A stretch of 64,000 nt of DNA, from positions 62,001 through 126,000 of the forward strand of contig NZ_AQHN01000011.1 in assembly GCF_000359745.1 (NCBI RefSeq). Reading direction: 5' to 3'. The notes under the pieces are model-generated. The model made no database searches. It saw only the letters and a program-made list of their open reading frames with translations, and was not told the DNA's origin. This DNA is from Rhizobium freirei PRF 81. Its GTDB lineage: Bacteria > Pseudomonadota > Alphaproteobacteria > Rhizobiales > Rhizobiaceae. Shown here one piece after another: positions 25,539 through 34,356 of this stretch (its first letter is position 1; each line of letters begins with the position of its first letter). Both the position numbers and the translations under genes were made by a program.

Positions 25539-25557
25539 GTTACGATTCAATCGTAAC
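25539..25557. promoter_or_regulatory. 19-bp palindrome upstream of the Nudix gene
   Basis: GTTACGATTCAATCGTAAC is a perfect palindrome apart from its central base. It sits between the divergent Nudix and LysR genes, about 20 bases before the Nudix start, in AT-rich sequence. It has the size and symmetry of a dimeric repressor site. The binding protein is unknown. Confidence 0.55.
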
Positions 25558-25772
25558 ATGGTGTGGAAAAAATTTGCGCTCTATATGCTAATATATGGTA
25601 TTTCCCCACAAATTTATTGAGTGGTGAATAGATAAAAATAAATGGGTTTGCTCACTGATATTCGCCAGTGATTGTGTTGAAAGCGACATTCAACAGCATT
25701 TTCATGCCGCAGATGGCGCAGTTGCTTGGGCCGAGCCTGCTATTGCACTGGAAAGAAAGATAAAAACTTGCC

Positions 25773-26675
25773 ATGTCTGAACGCAATATGCCTGGACGCC
25801 TGCCACCTCTGAATGCATTGCGGTCCTTTGACGCCGTGGCGCGGCGCGGCAGCATTTTGAAGGCGGCGGATGAACTCGGCGTCGTGCGCGGCGCTGTCCG
25901 GCAGCAATTGAATCTGCTCGAAGCCTATTTCGGCGTACCTCTGTTCGAGCGGGAGAACGGTCGGCTCGTATTGACGGCCAAGGGCGGGGCGTTTGCCGAT
26001 TCCGTCGGTATCGCTTTCGGCATTCTTGCGCGCGCTGCCGCGGAGCTATCTGAGGGAGGCCGGCGCGTCCTCCGTCTCGGCGTTCCCTCTGCCTTTGCCG
26101 TCTGGTGGCTGATGCCGCGTGTTGCCGATCTGCAGGCCGCCCTTGAAGGCATCGATATAGACATCGTGCCGATGGCGACCGTCGAGCCTCTGGCCAGACG
26201 CGCCGATCTCGAAGCAGTGATCATGGGTGGAGAATACAGGCCAACGCGCGATATCACCGCCATACGCTTCATGGAGGATGAGTTCGGTCCCGTCGCCGCG
26301 CCGGATGTCGCGGCACGCCTCGTCCTTGGCACCGGCGTTGCGGCCTTGGCCGGCGCGATGGCGCTGGGCAGCCGTTCCGCACCGAGCCTCTGGGATGACT
26401 GGTTCGCGGAAAGCGGCCACGCACCTGTTCGCTTCGCGGCCAAACGAGAATTCGAGGATCTGCTGCTCGCGATCGGTGCCGCCCGCTCGGGCCTCGGCGT
26501 TGCCATTGCCCCGCGTACGGCCGTTGGCGACGATCTCGGACGTGGCACGCTGATCGCGCCTTATGGTTTCATTCGGCGGCCAGCCGGGTATAGCCTCAGC
26601 ATTCGCAGCAGCGACACGAAGGATCCCGCGCTCGTCCGGCTGGCGGATTGGTTGAGCGGGGCAGGGGCTGGATAA
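25773..26675 (+). CDS. LysR-family (GcvA-like) regulator
   Basis: A 300-residue LysR regulator of the GcvA type, recognisable from GRLPPLNALRSFDAVARRGSILKAADELGVVRGAVRQQLNLLEAYFGVPLFERENGRLVLTAKG in the DNA-binding part, where the usual SAVS recognition residues read RGAVRQQ. The effector domain starts near RRVLRLGVPSAFAVWWLMPRV. It is followed 145 bases downstream, on the same strand, by a S-adenosylhomocysteinase paralogue. Control of that gene is plausible but inferred from position. Confidence 0.9.
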   Translation: MSERNMPGRLPPLNALRSFDAVARRGSILKAADELGVVRGAVRQQLNLLEAYFGVPLFERENGRLVLTAKGGAFADSVGIAFGILARAAAELSEGGRRVLRLGVPSAFAVWWLMPRVADLQAALEGIDIDIVPMATVEPLARRADLEAVIMGGEYRPTRDITAIRFMEDEFGPVAAPDVAARLVLGTGVAALAGAMALGSRSAPSLWDDWFAESGHAPVRFAAKREFEDLLLAIGAARSGLGVAIAPRTAVGDDLGRGTLIAPYGFIRRPAGYSLSIRSSDTKDPALVRLADWLSGAGAG

Positions 26676-26820
26676 CTTTTTCTGGCAATGCATCAGTCCC
26701 GAGTCAGAGGGTTGATGGGAATGGCAGATTTTCTGCCATATGACGCATTCCAATGTTCATCGACAGGTTGCTGCCCGTCGTGCCAGATCGCCACATCGAA
26801 GCAGCAGCCAGGAGCACATC

Positions 26821-27984
26821 ATGGATCAATCCTCTTCTCTGTCCCGTATCGATTGGGTTGCCCAAAGCTGCCGGCTGCTGGTTGCAACTGCCGCGGAGTT
26901 TCGCGGGACGAAACCCTTTGCCGGCTTGACGATCGGCACCGGCATTCATCTGGAGCCGAAGACGGTCGCGTTGCTGATGACGCTACGCGCCGGCGGTGCG
27001 AGCCTCGTCTGCACCGGCAATCTCAACAGCACCCAGCCGGAAACGGTGGATTATCTGCGGGCGCGGGGCATCAAGGTCTTTGCCACACAGACCCGCGATG
27101 CCGATGAGCATGGCGCAAGCCTCGATGTGATCCTGGCGGAAAAGCCGGATCTACTGCTCGACAATGGCGGCGATCTCTTTGCCCGTGCCGCCGACAAGCC
27201 CTATCCCAGCCTGCTTGGCGGCACGGAGGAAACCACCTCCGGCCGCACCCGGCTGCTGCCGATGCGCGATAGGCTCAACATGCCGATCCTCGTCATCAAC
27301 GACAGCCCGATCAAGCAATTCGCCGAAAACCGGCATGCCGTCGGACAGAGCCTATTCGAGAGCTATCTGCGCTTCACCAATCGCTCCACCAACGGCAAGC
27401 GCGTCACCGTCTTCGGTTATGGCGCCTGCGGTAAGGGAACGGCAGCGTGCTTCCGCAACGCCTTTTCCGCTGTCAGCGTCGTCGATATCGATCCGGTCAC
27501 GACGCTCGAAGCGCATCTCGATGGCTTCACGACGCCGCTGCGCGAAGCGGCGATCCGTTCCGCCGATATTCTCGTAACAGTTACCGGCTATCCGAATATC
27601 ATCACGGTGGCTGATCTGCCTTTGATCAGAGATGGCGCGATCCTGATGAATGGCGGCCACTTCCCGCATGAGATCGACGTCGAGGCATTCCGCAGCAGCC
27701 TCGAGGTCGCCGGCATCGATCGTTACGAGGCTGAACATATCGAGACCGTGCGTATGCGCGACGGCCGCGCCTTCCACATTCTCGGCGGCGGCCATATGGC
27801 CAATCTCGCCGGCCCGCGCCCGCTCGGCAATACGGTCGAATCCATGGACCTTGGCTTCACCCTGCAGGCTCGCTGCCTCGAGCGAGTCGCCAAGGGCGGG
27901 CTTGGCAGCGAGGCTTGCGTCATCCCGGTCCCCGCCGATATCGACGCCGTGGTCGCCTCCGCCTATCTGGATCTGGCGCGCTAG
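26821..27984 (+). CDS. S-adenosylhomocysteine hydrolase-like protein with altered active site
   Basis: A 387-residue NAD-dependent protein related to S-adenosylhomocysteinase but shorter than rhizobial AhcY (about 466). Residues 38-55 (TIGTGIHLEPKTVALLMTL) hold the His equivalent. LLLDNGGDLF (residues 111-120) corresponds to the canonical DDGGD but has Asn115. TEETTSGRTRL retains the Glu. NDSPIKQFAEN retains Lys165 but has Glu169 where Asp is usual. The NAD-binding loop is VFGYGACGKG (residues 197-206). The C-terminal tail ending in KPxHYRY, which reaches the neighbouring subunit's NAD in true AhcY, is absent. The ATG at 26821 follows AGGAG by six bases. A LysR gene lies upstream. The substrate may differ from S-adenosylhomocysteine. 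Confidence 0.85.
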   Translation: MDQSSSLSRIDWVAQSCRLLVATAAEFRGTKPFAGLTIGTGIHLEPKTVALLMTLRAGGASLVCTGNLNSTQPETVDYLRARGIKVFATQTRDADEHGASLDVILAEKPDLLLDNGGDLFARAADKPYPSLLGGTEETTSGRTRLLPMRDRLNMPILVINDSPIKQFAENRHAVGQSLFESYLRFTNRSTNGKRVTVFGYGACGKGTAACFRNAFSAVSVVDIDPVTTLEAHLDGFTTPLREAAIRSADILVTVTGYPNIITVADLPLIRDGAILMNGGHFPHEIDVEAFRSSLEVAGIDRYEAEHIETVRMRDGRAFHILGGGHMANLAGPRPLGNTVESMDLGFTLQARCLERVAKGGLGSEACVIPVPADIDAVVASAYLDLAR

Positions 27985-27997
27985 CAAAAAAGAGCGG

Positions 27998-28561
27998 TCA
28001 GGCCCCGGCCAGCGCCTCCGGCAGTAATCGATCGTAAAGCCCGGCCATCTCATCGCCGAAGCAGCAGAAAATGATCTCGCCGAAAGCGCCATCGGCGCTT
28101 TCGGCAACGGCGATGCGCGTGGCGATCCCTGCTGCTGGCGTAGCTGGAAAGCGATAGATGCCCGTGGAGATGGCAGGGAAGGCGATGGTTCTGAGGCCAT
28201 GTTCGCGGGCAAGGCCTAAGCTGTTGCTATAGCAGCCCGCCAGCAGCTCGTCCTCGCCATTGGCGCCGCCGTTCCAGAGGGGGCCGACCGTGTGGATGAC
28301 ATGCCTCGCCGGCAGGCGATATCCCTTGGTGATCTTCGCTTGCCCGATCTTACACCCCTTCAGCATCCGGCATTCGGCGACAAGGTCCGGCCCCGCGGCT
28401 CGGTGGATCGCGCCATCGACGCCGCCTCCGCCGAGAAGGCTGCTGTTGGCGGCATTGACGATGGCATCGACGGAAAGCCTGGTAATGTCGCCGAGAACGA
28501 CGGTGAAGCGTGTCCCGGTCGTACCTGAGAGATCGGAGCGAATGGTTTCAAGCGCGGACAT
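27998..28561 (-). CDS. macrodomain protein, O-acetyl-ADP-ribose deacetylase-like
   Basis: A 187-residue protein that is almost entirely one macrodomain of the YmdB/MacroD type, hydrolysing O-acetyl-ADP-ribose or removing mono-ADP-ribose. Motifs: [37 protein letters not shown], with the Asn/Asp pair and glycine loop that bind ADP-ribose, then [12 protein letters not shown], and [13 protein letters not shown], the distal-ribose/phosphate loop. It converges on the SAHH-like gene (13 bases between stops) and lies 30 bases downstream of a LysR gene on the same strand. Confidence 0.92.
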   Translation of the reverse strand: MSALETIRSDLSGTTGTRFTVVLGDITRLSVDAIVNAANSSLLGGGGVDGAIHRAAGPDLVAECRMLKGCKIGQAKITKGYRLPARHVIHTVGPLWNGGANGEDELLAGCYSNSLGLAREHGLRTIAFPAISTGIYRFPATPAAGIATRIAVAESADGAFGEIIFCCFGDEMAGLYDRLLPEALAGA

Positions 28562-28591
28562 GCTGATCTCCTCGATTTTCGAAGACCTCTC

Positions 28592-29488
28592 CTATCGCTC
28601 CCAATAGGGCACAGGGCCATAAAGTTCCGTCAGGAAGTCGATAAACACGCGAACCTTCGCCGGCAGGAACTGCCTGGTCGGATAGACGGCGGAAAGCGTC
28701 ACGTTATGCGATCCTTCATAGGCCGGCAGCACCTGGACGAGACGGCCGTCGCGCAGCTCCGGACCGATGTCCCAGGTGGAGCGCAGCGCAATGCCGAAAC
28801 CGGCAATGACCGCTTCGCGGATCACTTCGCTGGAATTGGTGATGAGCTTACCCTCCGGGCGGAAGGTGAGGCTTCCGTTGGGGCCGTCCAGCCGCCAGGG
28901 ATCGTGATTGTGCGCCGGCAGGCAGACATGCCGGCGCAGATCCTCGATGTCTCCGGGCATGCCGTGGGTTTCAATATAGGAGGGTGCGGCGCAGAGCACC
29001 CGGCGCACGGGCGCCAACCGTCGGGCGACAAGGCTGGAATCGGTAAGCTCGGCAATACGGATGGCAAGATCGAAGCCACCGCCGACGATGTCGACGAACT
29101 CGTCGCTGAGCACCAGATTGATCGCCAGGTCCGGATGTGCCTGCATGAAGGATTTCAGGTGCGGGGCGATGTGCAGCCGGCCGAAGGAGGTGGGCGCGGA
29201 GATCTTCAGCGTACCCTGCATCTGCGCCGAGCGGCCGGCAATATAGGCTTCCGCCTCTTCCAGTCCCGCCAGGATGGCAAGCACCCGGTCGTAGAAGCCC
29301 TGGCCGGCCTCCGTTAGCGAAATCTGCCGTGTCGTGCGTTGCAAGAGCCGCGTGCCGAGCCTGTCTTCCAGGCGCTTGATGCGCTTGGAAATGACGGCCG
29401 GAGAAAAGCCGAGCGCGCGGCCGGCCAGCGACATGCTGCCTGTGGCAACGACGCTGGCGAAGATTTCGAGATCCCCAAGATTGGTCAT
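28592..29488 (-). CDS. LysR-family regulator near glcDEF
   Basis: A 298-residue LysR regulator. The DNA-binding domain: LGDLEIFASVVATGSMSLAGRALGFSPAVISKRIKRLEDRLGTRLLQRTTRQ. The effector domain starts near GTLKISAPTSFGRLHIAPHLK. It is divergent from glcD with 225 bases between, and upstream of the macrodomain gene on its own strand. Either may be its target. In Escherichia coli glc is controlled by a GntR protein, so LysR control here would be a difference; evidence is positional only. Confidence 0.92.
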   Translation of the reverse strand: MTNLGDLEIFASVVATGSMSLAGRALGFSPAVISKRIKRLEDRLGTRLLQRTTRQISLTEAGQGFYDRVLAILAGLEEAEAYIAGRSAQMQGTLKISAPTSFGRLHIAPHLKSFMQAHPDLAINLVLSDEFVDIVGGGFDLAIRIAELTDSSLVARRLAPVRRVLCAAPSYIETHGMPGDIEDLRRHVCLPAHNHDPWRLDGPNGSLTFRPEGKLITNSSEVIREAVIAGFGIALRSTWDIGPELRDGRLVQVLPAYEGSHNVTLSAVYPTRQFLPAKVRVFIDFLTELYGPVPYWER

Positions 29489-29564
29489 GCACGATTATTT
29501 CCCGTTTTGGAATAAATGCCTATCATTTGCGCCCAATTTGGGAAAGCGCTAAGCCTGTAATGTG

Positions 29565-29671
29565 CTAAAGCGCATCGCGAATTTTCAGATTCGCGTCTTG
29601 CGCTTTAGGTCTTTGATTTTACTTATGTCGTTATCGCAAAACCGCTCAACACTTTTGCGCGACATGCGTTA
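29565..29671. repeat. rhizobial dispersed intergenic repeat (AAAGCGCA type)
   Basis: CTAAAGCGCA (29565-29574) pairs with TGCGCTTTAG (29599-29608), and inside it CGCGAAT pairs with ATTCGCG, giving one long hairpin. A tail with CTTATGTCGTTATCGCAAAA then CCGCTCAACACTTTTGCGCG follows. I recognise this combination from many rhizobial intergenic regions. It fills most of the gap between the LysR gene and glcD, so the glcD promoter must lie in or beside it. Confidence 0.75.
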
Positions 29672-29713
29672 ATAGGAGGCGACGCCTCAAATCGGAGGCA
29701 GGAGGAGGACGGC

Positions 29714-31153
29714 ATGGCCGAGGCTATTTCATTCATGGAGCCGCGCGCGGATGTACTTGCCCGCCGCAGCACGATCGTTGCCGATCTCTCTGATCTCCTC
29801 GCGCCCGAATGCCTGATTCACGAGGCGCGCGAGCTCGTCCCTTTCGAAACGGATGCCTTCGTATCCTATCGCCGCGTGCCGCTTGCGGTCGCATTGCCGC
29901 GCACGACGGCCGAAGTGGCTGCCGTCATGAAATATTGCCATCGCTACGGCATTCCCATCGTGCCGCGCGGGGCCGGCACCTCGCTTTCCGGCGGCGCCAT
30001 CCCGCAGGAGGACGCCGTCGTTCTCGGGCTTTCCAAGATGAACCGCATCCTTGATATCGATTATGCCAATCGCACGGCGACGGTGCAGGCAGGTGTCACG
30101 AACCTGAACGTTTCCGAAAGCGTGTCGGCCGATGGCTTCTTCTATGCGCCCGACCCGAGCTCGCAGCTTGCCTGCACCATCGGCGGCAATATCGGCATGA
30201 ATTCCGGCGGCGCGCACTGTCTGAAATACGGCGTCACGACAAACAATCTGCTCGGCGTGAAGCTCGTCCTGACCGATGGCACGATCATCGATCTCGGCGG
30301 CAAGGCGCTGGATTCAGCCGGATACGATCTGCTCGGCCTCGTTTGCGGTTCCGAAGGCCAACTCGGGATCGTCACCGAAGCGACGGTGCGGCTGATCGCC
30401 AAGCCGGAAGGCGCCCGGCCGGTGCTGTTCGGCTTCGATACCTCGGAAGAAGCGGGCGCCTGCGTTGCCGATGTCATTGCGGCCGGCATCATCCCGGTCG
30501 CCATCGAATTCATGGACAAGCCGGCAATCGAGATCTGCGAGGCTTTTGCAAAGGCGGGCTATCCCCTCGATGTCGGCGCGCTGCTGATCGTCGAGGTCGA
30601 AGGCTCGGAGGCGGAAATGGATGATATGCTTGCTAGCATCGTCGAGATCGCCCGCAGCCATAGCGTCAAGACGGTGCGGGAATGCCAATCGGCGACGGAA
30701 GCGGCCTTGATCTGGAAGGGCCGGAAATCCGCCTTCGGCGCCACCGGCCGCATCGCCGATTATATCTGCATGGACGGCACCGTGCCGCTCAGCCAGCTGT
30801 CCTATGTGCTGAAGAAGACGGCGGAAATCGTCCACGGCTACGGCCTGCGCGTCGCCAATGTCTTTCATGCCGGCGACGGCAATATGCACCCGCTCATCCT
30901 GTTCAATGCCAACGATCCCGAGGATGCCGCCAAGGCCGAGGCGGCCGGCAACGACATCCTGCGGCTCTGCGTCGATGCCGGCGGCTGCCTCACCGGCGAG
31001 CACGGCGTCGGCATCGAGAAGCGCGACCTGATGCGGCATCAATATGCCAAGGTCGATCTCGACCAGATGATGGCGGTTCGGGCCGCCTTCGATCCCGGCT
31101 GGATCCTCAATCCTTCCAAGGTGTTTCCGCTGGATGGGCGCGACGCCGCATGA
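29714..31153 (+). CDS. glcD: glycolate oxidase subunit GlcD (FAD-linked)
   Basis: GlcD is the FAD subunit that oxidises glycolate (or D-lactate) to glyoxylate. The 479-residue protein has an FAD-binding PCMH domain at about 55-230: PIVPRGAGTSLSGGAIP and SQLACTIGGNIGMNSGGAHCLKYG. The C-terminal FAD-oxidase domain shows VANVFHAGDGNMHPLILF with the metal-binding histidines and GCLTGEHGVGIEKRDLM. A strong GGAGGAGG site precedes the ATG. Its stop overlaps the glcE start by four bases (ATGA). Together with GlcE and GlcF it forms the membrane-associated enzyme that passes electrons to the quinone pool. Confidence 0.96.
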   Translation: MAEAISFMEPRADVLARRSTIVADLSDLLAPECLIHEARELVPFETDAFVSYRRVPLAVALPRTTAEVAAVMKYCHRYGIPIVPRGAGTSLSGGAIPQEDAVVLGLSKMNRILDIDYANRTATVQAGVTNLNVSESVSADGFFYAPDPSSQLACTIGGNIGMNSGGAHCLKYGVTTNNLLGVKLVLTDGTIIDLGGKALDSAGYDLLGLVCGSEGQLGIVTEATVRLIAKPEGARPVLFGFDTSEEAGACVADVIAAGIIPVAIEFMDKPAIEICEAFAKAGYPLDVGALLIVEVEGSEAEMDDMLASIVEIARSHSVKTVRECQSATEAALIWKGRKSAFGATGRIADYICMDGTVPLSQLSYVLKKTAEIVHGYGLRVANVFHAGDGNMHPLILFNANDPEDAAKAEAAGNDILRLCVDAGGCLTGEHGVGIEKRDLMRHQYAKVDLDQMMAVRAAFDPGWILNPSKVFPLDGRDAA

Positions 31154-32349
31154 GTGAGTTTCATCCCACGGCCGAGGCGGAAGCCGCCTCCATCATCAGC
31201 GATCATGCGGCCCGCGGCGCGGCTCTTGCGGTCGTCGGCGGCAACACGCGATCCGGCTTCGGCAATGCGGTTGCTGCCGAGGCGGTGCTGTCATCCCGCG
31301 GCCTTGCCGGCATCGTTGCCTATAATCCAGGTGAGATGGTCATGACCGCGCGTGCCGGCACGCCGGTTGCCGAGATCGAAGCGGCGCTGGCCGAAGGCGG
31401 CCAGATGATGACATTCGAGCCCATGGATCATCGCGCGCTGATGGCGACCGAGGGCGAGCCGACGATCGGCGGGGTGTTTGCGGCGAATGTCTCCGGTCCG
31501 CGCCGTTTCGTCAGCGGTGCCGCGCGCGACAGCCTGCTCGGCGTTCGCTTCGTCAATGGCAGGGGCGAAATCGTCAAAGCCGGCGGGCGGGTGATGAAGA
31601 ACGTCACCGGCCTCGACCTCGCCAAGCTGATGGCCGGCTCGCACGGAACGCTCGGCCTTCTGACCGAGGTGACCTTTCGCGTGCCGCCTCGGCCGAAAAC
31701 CGAGGAGACGATCGTCGTTACCGGCCTTAATGATGCCGAGGCAGCGCGAGCGATGGCCGCCGCCATGGCATTGCCGCTGGAAGTATCGGGGGCAGCCCAT
31801 CTGCCGCTTACCGTCGGCTGGTCCTTCCTCGACGGCAAGCTGCCGAGAGGGGAGGCGACGGTCCTGCGTATCGAGGGGCTTGCCGGCTCCGTTTCGGTGA
31901 GAGCCAAGAAGCTGGCCGCCGCCATGAGCCGCCTTGGCTCGGTGACGCATCTCGCGGAGGATGACAGCCGCAGGCTTTGGCGGGAAATCCGCGACGTGAA
32001 ACCGTATTGCGATGGCACGATGCGCCCCATCTGGCGCGTGTCGGTGGCACCCGGCACCGGCCACCAGCTTGTCGCCGCCCTTCGCCTCGAAGCGGGGGTC
32101 GATGCCTATTATGATTGGCAGGGCGGCCTCGTCTGGATGCGAATGGAATCCGAGCCGGAGGGCGATGTGCTGCGCCGCTACATTCACGCCCTGGGTGGCG
32201 GACACGCGACCCTGCTGCGCGCCACGCCGGCCCACCGGGCGACGACACCGGCCTTCCAGCTGCAGCCCGAGGCTGTGGCGCTGCTTTCGGCGCGCGTGAA
32301 GGAAAAGTTCGATCCGGCCGGGATTTTCAACCCGGGCAAGATGGCGTGA
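31150..32349 (+). CDS. glcE: glycolate oxidase subunit GlcE
   Basis: GlcE is a second FAD-binding subunit of glycolate oxidase, homologous to GlcD but shorter. The 399-residue protein has VVGGNTRSGFGNA and MVMTARAGTPVAEIEAALAEGGQMM in the PCMH fold, GGVFAANVSGPRRF and VMKNVTGLDLAKLMAGSHGTLG as the later FAD contacts, and ends with the typical FDPAGIFNPGKM. The ATG at 31150 lies in the ATGA overlap with glcD, indicating translational coupling. A longer in-frame opening from 30682 lies inside glcD and is excluded. A RIME-like repeat separates it from glcF. Confidence 0.95.
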   Translation: MSEFHPTAEAEAASIISDHAARGAALAVVGGNTRSGFGNAVAAEAVLSSRGLAGIVAYNPGEMVMTARAGTPVAEIEAALAEGGQMMTFEPMDHRALMATEGEPTIGGVFAANVSGPRRFVSGAARDSLLGVRFVNGRGEIVKAGGRVMKNVTGLDLAKLMAGSHGTLGLLTEVTFRVPPRPKTEETIVVTGLNDAEAARAMAAAMALPLEVSGAAHLPLTVGWSFLDGKLPRGEATVLRIEGLAGSVSVRAKKLAAAMSRLGSVTHLAEDDSRRLWREIRDVKPYCDGTMRPIWRVSVAPGTGHQLVAALRLEAGVDAYYDWQGGLVWMRMESEPEGDVLRRYIHALGGGHATLLRATPAHRATTPAFQLQPEAVALLSARVKEKFDPAGIFNPGKMA

Positions 32350-32374
32350 TGCGGATGACTTCTTATCTGTGGCA

Positions 32375-32534
32375 GCCCCTCACCCTAACCCTCTCCCCGC
32401 AGGCGAGGAGAGGGAACAACCTCGTCTGCAACGCTTTTTCGGGTCGAGAAAGGTTGAGGGACGACGGAGGGTGCGTCAATCTCCTTCTCCCCGTTAAAGC
32501 GGGGAGAAGGTGGCCGATAGGCCGGATGAGGGGC
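32375..32534. repeat. RIME-like mosaic palindromic element inside the glc operon
   Basis: The element starts CCCCTCACCCTAACCCTCTC and ends GGCCGATAGGCCGGATGAGG. Two palindromes are seen: CCCTCTCCCCGCAGGCG with GAGGAGAGGG, and CCTTCTCCCCG (32483-32493) with CGGGGAGAAGG (32500-32510). Related copies lie at 45012 and 48511. The layout fits the rhizobial intergenic mosaic elements (RIME). It occupies almost the whole gap between glcE and glcF. Confidence 0.85.
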
Positions 32535-32564
32535 TGGACCTTGCTCGAACGGGGACGTGCATAG

Positions 32565-33884
32565 ATGCAAACCAATTTCACTCCCGAACAGCTTGCCGAT
32601 CCGCATGTGGCCGAGTCCGAGGCGATCCTGCGCAAATGCGTGCATTGCGGCTTCTGCACCGCCACCTGTCCCACCTATGTGACGCTCGGCAACGAACTCG
32701 ACAGCCCGCGCGGCCGTATCTATCTCATCAAGGACATGCTGGAAAACGGCAGGCCCGCCGATGCCCAGGTGACGACGCATATAGACCGCTGCCTTTCCTG
32801 CCTTGCCTGCACGACGACCTGTCCCTCGGGCGTCGACTATATGCACCTGATCGATCACGCCCGCGCGCATATCGAGAACACGTATAAGCGGCCGCTGATG
32901 GACCGGTTTACGCGCAACGTGCTGGCCGCGGTCCTGCCGTATCCCGGCCGCTTCCGGTTGGCTCTGCGGCTTGCGCGCCTCGGCAGACCATTCAAGGGTC
33001 TGTTGAAGCGTATTCCCGCGCTGAAGGCATTTGCCGCCATGCTCGATCTTGCGCCGCGCAGGGTGCCGGCACCGCCCCCCTTTGCCAGGCCCGGCCGGCA
33101 TGAGCCGCAGGCAGAACGGCGCGGCCGCGTGGCGATCCTGACCGGCTGCGCCCAGCCGGTGCTCGATCCCGGCATCAACGAAGCGACCATCCGCTTGCTG
33201 ACGCGCCTCGGCATCGAGGTCGTGGCGCCGGAGGGAGAAGTCTGCTGCGGCTCGCTGGTCCACCACATGGGGCGCGAAGAGCGGGCGCTTGCCGCCGCCC
33301 GCGCCAATATCGAGGTATGGACGCGCGAGATCGACGCTGGCGGGCTCGACGCGATCATCATCACCGCATCCGGCTGCGGCACGACGATCAAGGATTACGG
33401 GCACATGCTGCGCCTCGATCCGGCCTATGCCGAAAAGGCGGCAAGGGTTTCCGCGCTCGCCAAGGATATCACCGAATATCTGACTGGCCTCGAGCTGCCC
33501 TCGCATATGCCGCGCGGCATCGCCGTCGCCTATCATTCCGCCTGTTCCATGCAGCATGGGCAGAAGATCACAATGGCGCCGAAGCTCCTGCTCAAGGCCG
33601 CCGGCTTTACCGTGCGCGACCCGGCGGAAGGGCATCTCTGCTGCGGTTCGGCCGGGACCTACAACATCATGCAGCCGGAAATCTCGGCCGAGCTGAAGGC
33701 CCGCAAGGTCAGGAACCTCGCAGCGACGAAGGCCGATATCATCGCCACAGGCAATATCGGTTGCATCACGCAGATCGCCACGGCAACGGGCATCCCCATT
33801 CTGCATACCGTCGAATTGCTGGACTGGGCCTATGGCGGCGACATGCCGGCTAAGCTTAAGGGGCTGGAGCCGACTGCCGCCTGA
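32565..33884 (+). CDS. glcF: glycolate oxidase iron-sulfur subunit GlcF
   Basis: GlcF carries two 4Fe-4S clusters that move electrons from the GlcDE flavins toward the membrane quinones. The 439-residue protein shows both CxxCxxCxxxC(P) motifs: Cys25, 28, 31, 35 in CVHCGFCTATCP, and Cys76, 79, 82, 86 in CLSCLACTTTCP. Two cysteine-rich CCG domains follow: GEVCCGSLVHHMG and EGHLCCGSAGTYN, with GCGTTIKDYGH and YHSACSMQHGQK as their partners. It is 215 bases after glcE, the gap being filled by a RIME-like element, but the three genes clearly form one functional set. Confidence 0.96.
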   Translation: MQTNFTPEQLADPHVAESEAILRKCVHCGFCTATCPTYVTLGNELDSPRGRIYLIKDMLENGRPADAQVTTHIDRCLSCLACTTTCPSGVDYMHLIDHARAHIENTYKRPLMDRFTRNVLAAVLPYPGRFRLALRLARLGRPFKGLLKRIPALKAFAAMLDLAPRRVPAPPPFARPGRHEPQAERRGRVAILTGCAQPVLDPGINEATIRLLTRLGIEVVAPEGEVCCGSLVHHMGREERALAAARANIEVWTREIDAGGLDAIIITASGCGTTIKDYGHMLRLDPAYAEKAARVSALAKDITEYLTGLELPSHMPRGIAVAYHSACSMQHGQKITMAPKLLLKAAGFTVRDPAEGHLCCGSAGTYNIMQPEISAELKARKVRNLAATKADIIATGNIGCITQIATATGIPILHTVELLDWAYGGDMPAKLKGLEPTAA

Positions 33885-33932
33885 GGGAGGCCGGGAGGCT
33901 GACACAGCAGCCTTCGACGGCTCTGCAGCGCC

Positions 33933-34280
33933 CTAATGCAGCTTTTTGGATTTGGTTACGCGATAGGCCTGCCATTCCATCTCGAATTTATCGGCGGCGA
34001 TGCGCGTCATGGCGATGCGCTCCTGGCCCTCCTCGAAGAAAAAGCCATCCACCAAACCCGCGATACCGTCATAGAACGAGCCTTCGATGAGGCTGGGGAT
34101 GCGTCGTCCGTCGCGCCCGAACAAGGCAAGATCGACGACCGACATGCATTGCCGGTGGCCATCAGCAAACACGTCGATAAGCCGCGGAACGTCACCGGCG
34201 ACATCGACCTCGTAATAAACGACGACGGGATCCTCGTTTTCCGGATGGATCCAGTCACATCGATAATAGGAAAGGCTCAT
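33933..34280 (-). CDS. DUF6881-like small protein
   Basis: A 115-residue cytoplasmic protein. The opening SYYRCDWIHPENEDPVVVYYEVDVAGDVPRLIDVFADGH follows the pattern of DUF6881 proteins, in which an aromatic strand is followed by ELD/EVD and a VFADG turn. Family members are often found in polymorphic-toxin immunity settings, but no toxin gene lies nearby here. No signal peptide or helices. It converges on glcF with 48 bases between stops. Function unknown. Confidence 0.7.
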   Translation of the reverse strand: MSLSYYRCDWIHPENEDPVVVYYEVDVAGDVPRLIDVFADGHRQCMSVVDLALFGRDGRRIPSLIEGSFYDGIAGLVDGFFFEEGQERIAMTRIAADKFEMEWQAYRVTKSKKLH

Positions 34281-34296
34281 AGGCCAATAATAGCAT

Positions 34297-34329
34297 AAAA
34301 TCCCCCAGGCCTGAACCGGTTTGGGGGAT
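34297..34329 (-). terminator. terminator after the LpxQ-like gene
   Basis: On the minus strand ATCCCCCA pairs with TGGGGGAT (plus positions 34322-34329 and 34300-34307) around a 14-base loop containing AACCGGTT, followed by TTTATG. It sits 27 bases after the stop at 34357. Confidence 0.65.
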
Positions 34330-34356
34330 CGATTATGCCCTCGACAGGCGCGATTT

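Noticed and set aside
33933-34280. Toxin-immunity system built on the DUF6881-like protein
   Set aside because: No toxin, secretion marker or Rhs-like gene is present nearby.
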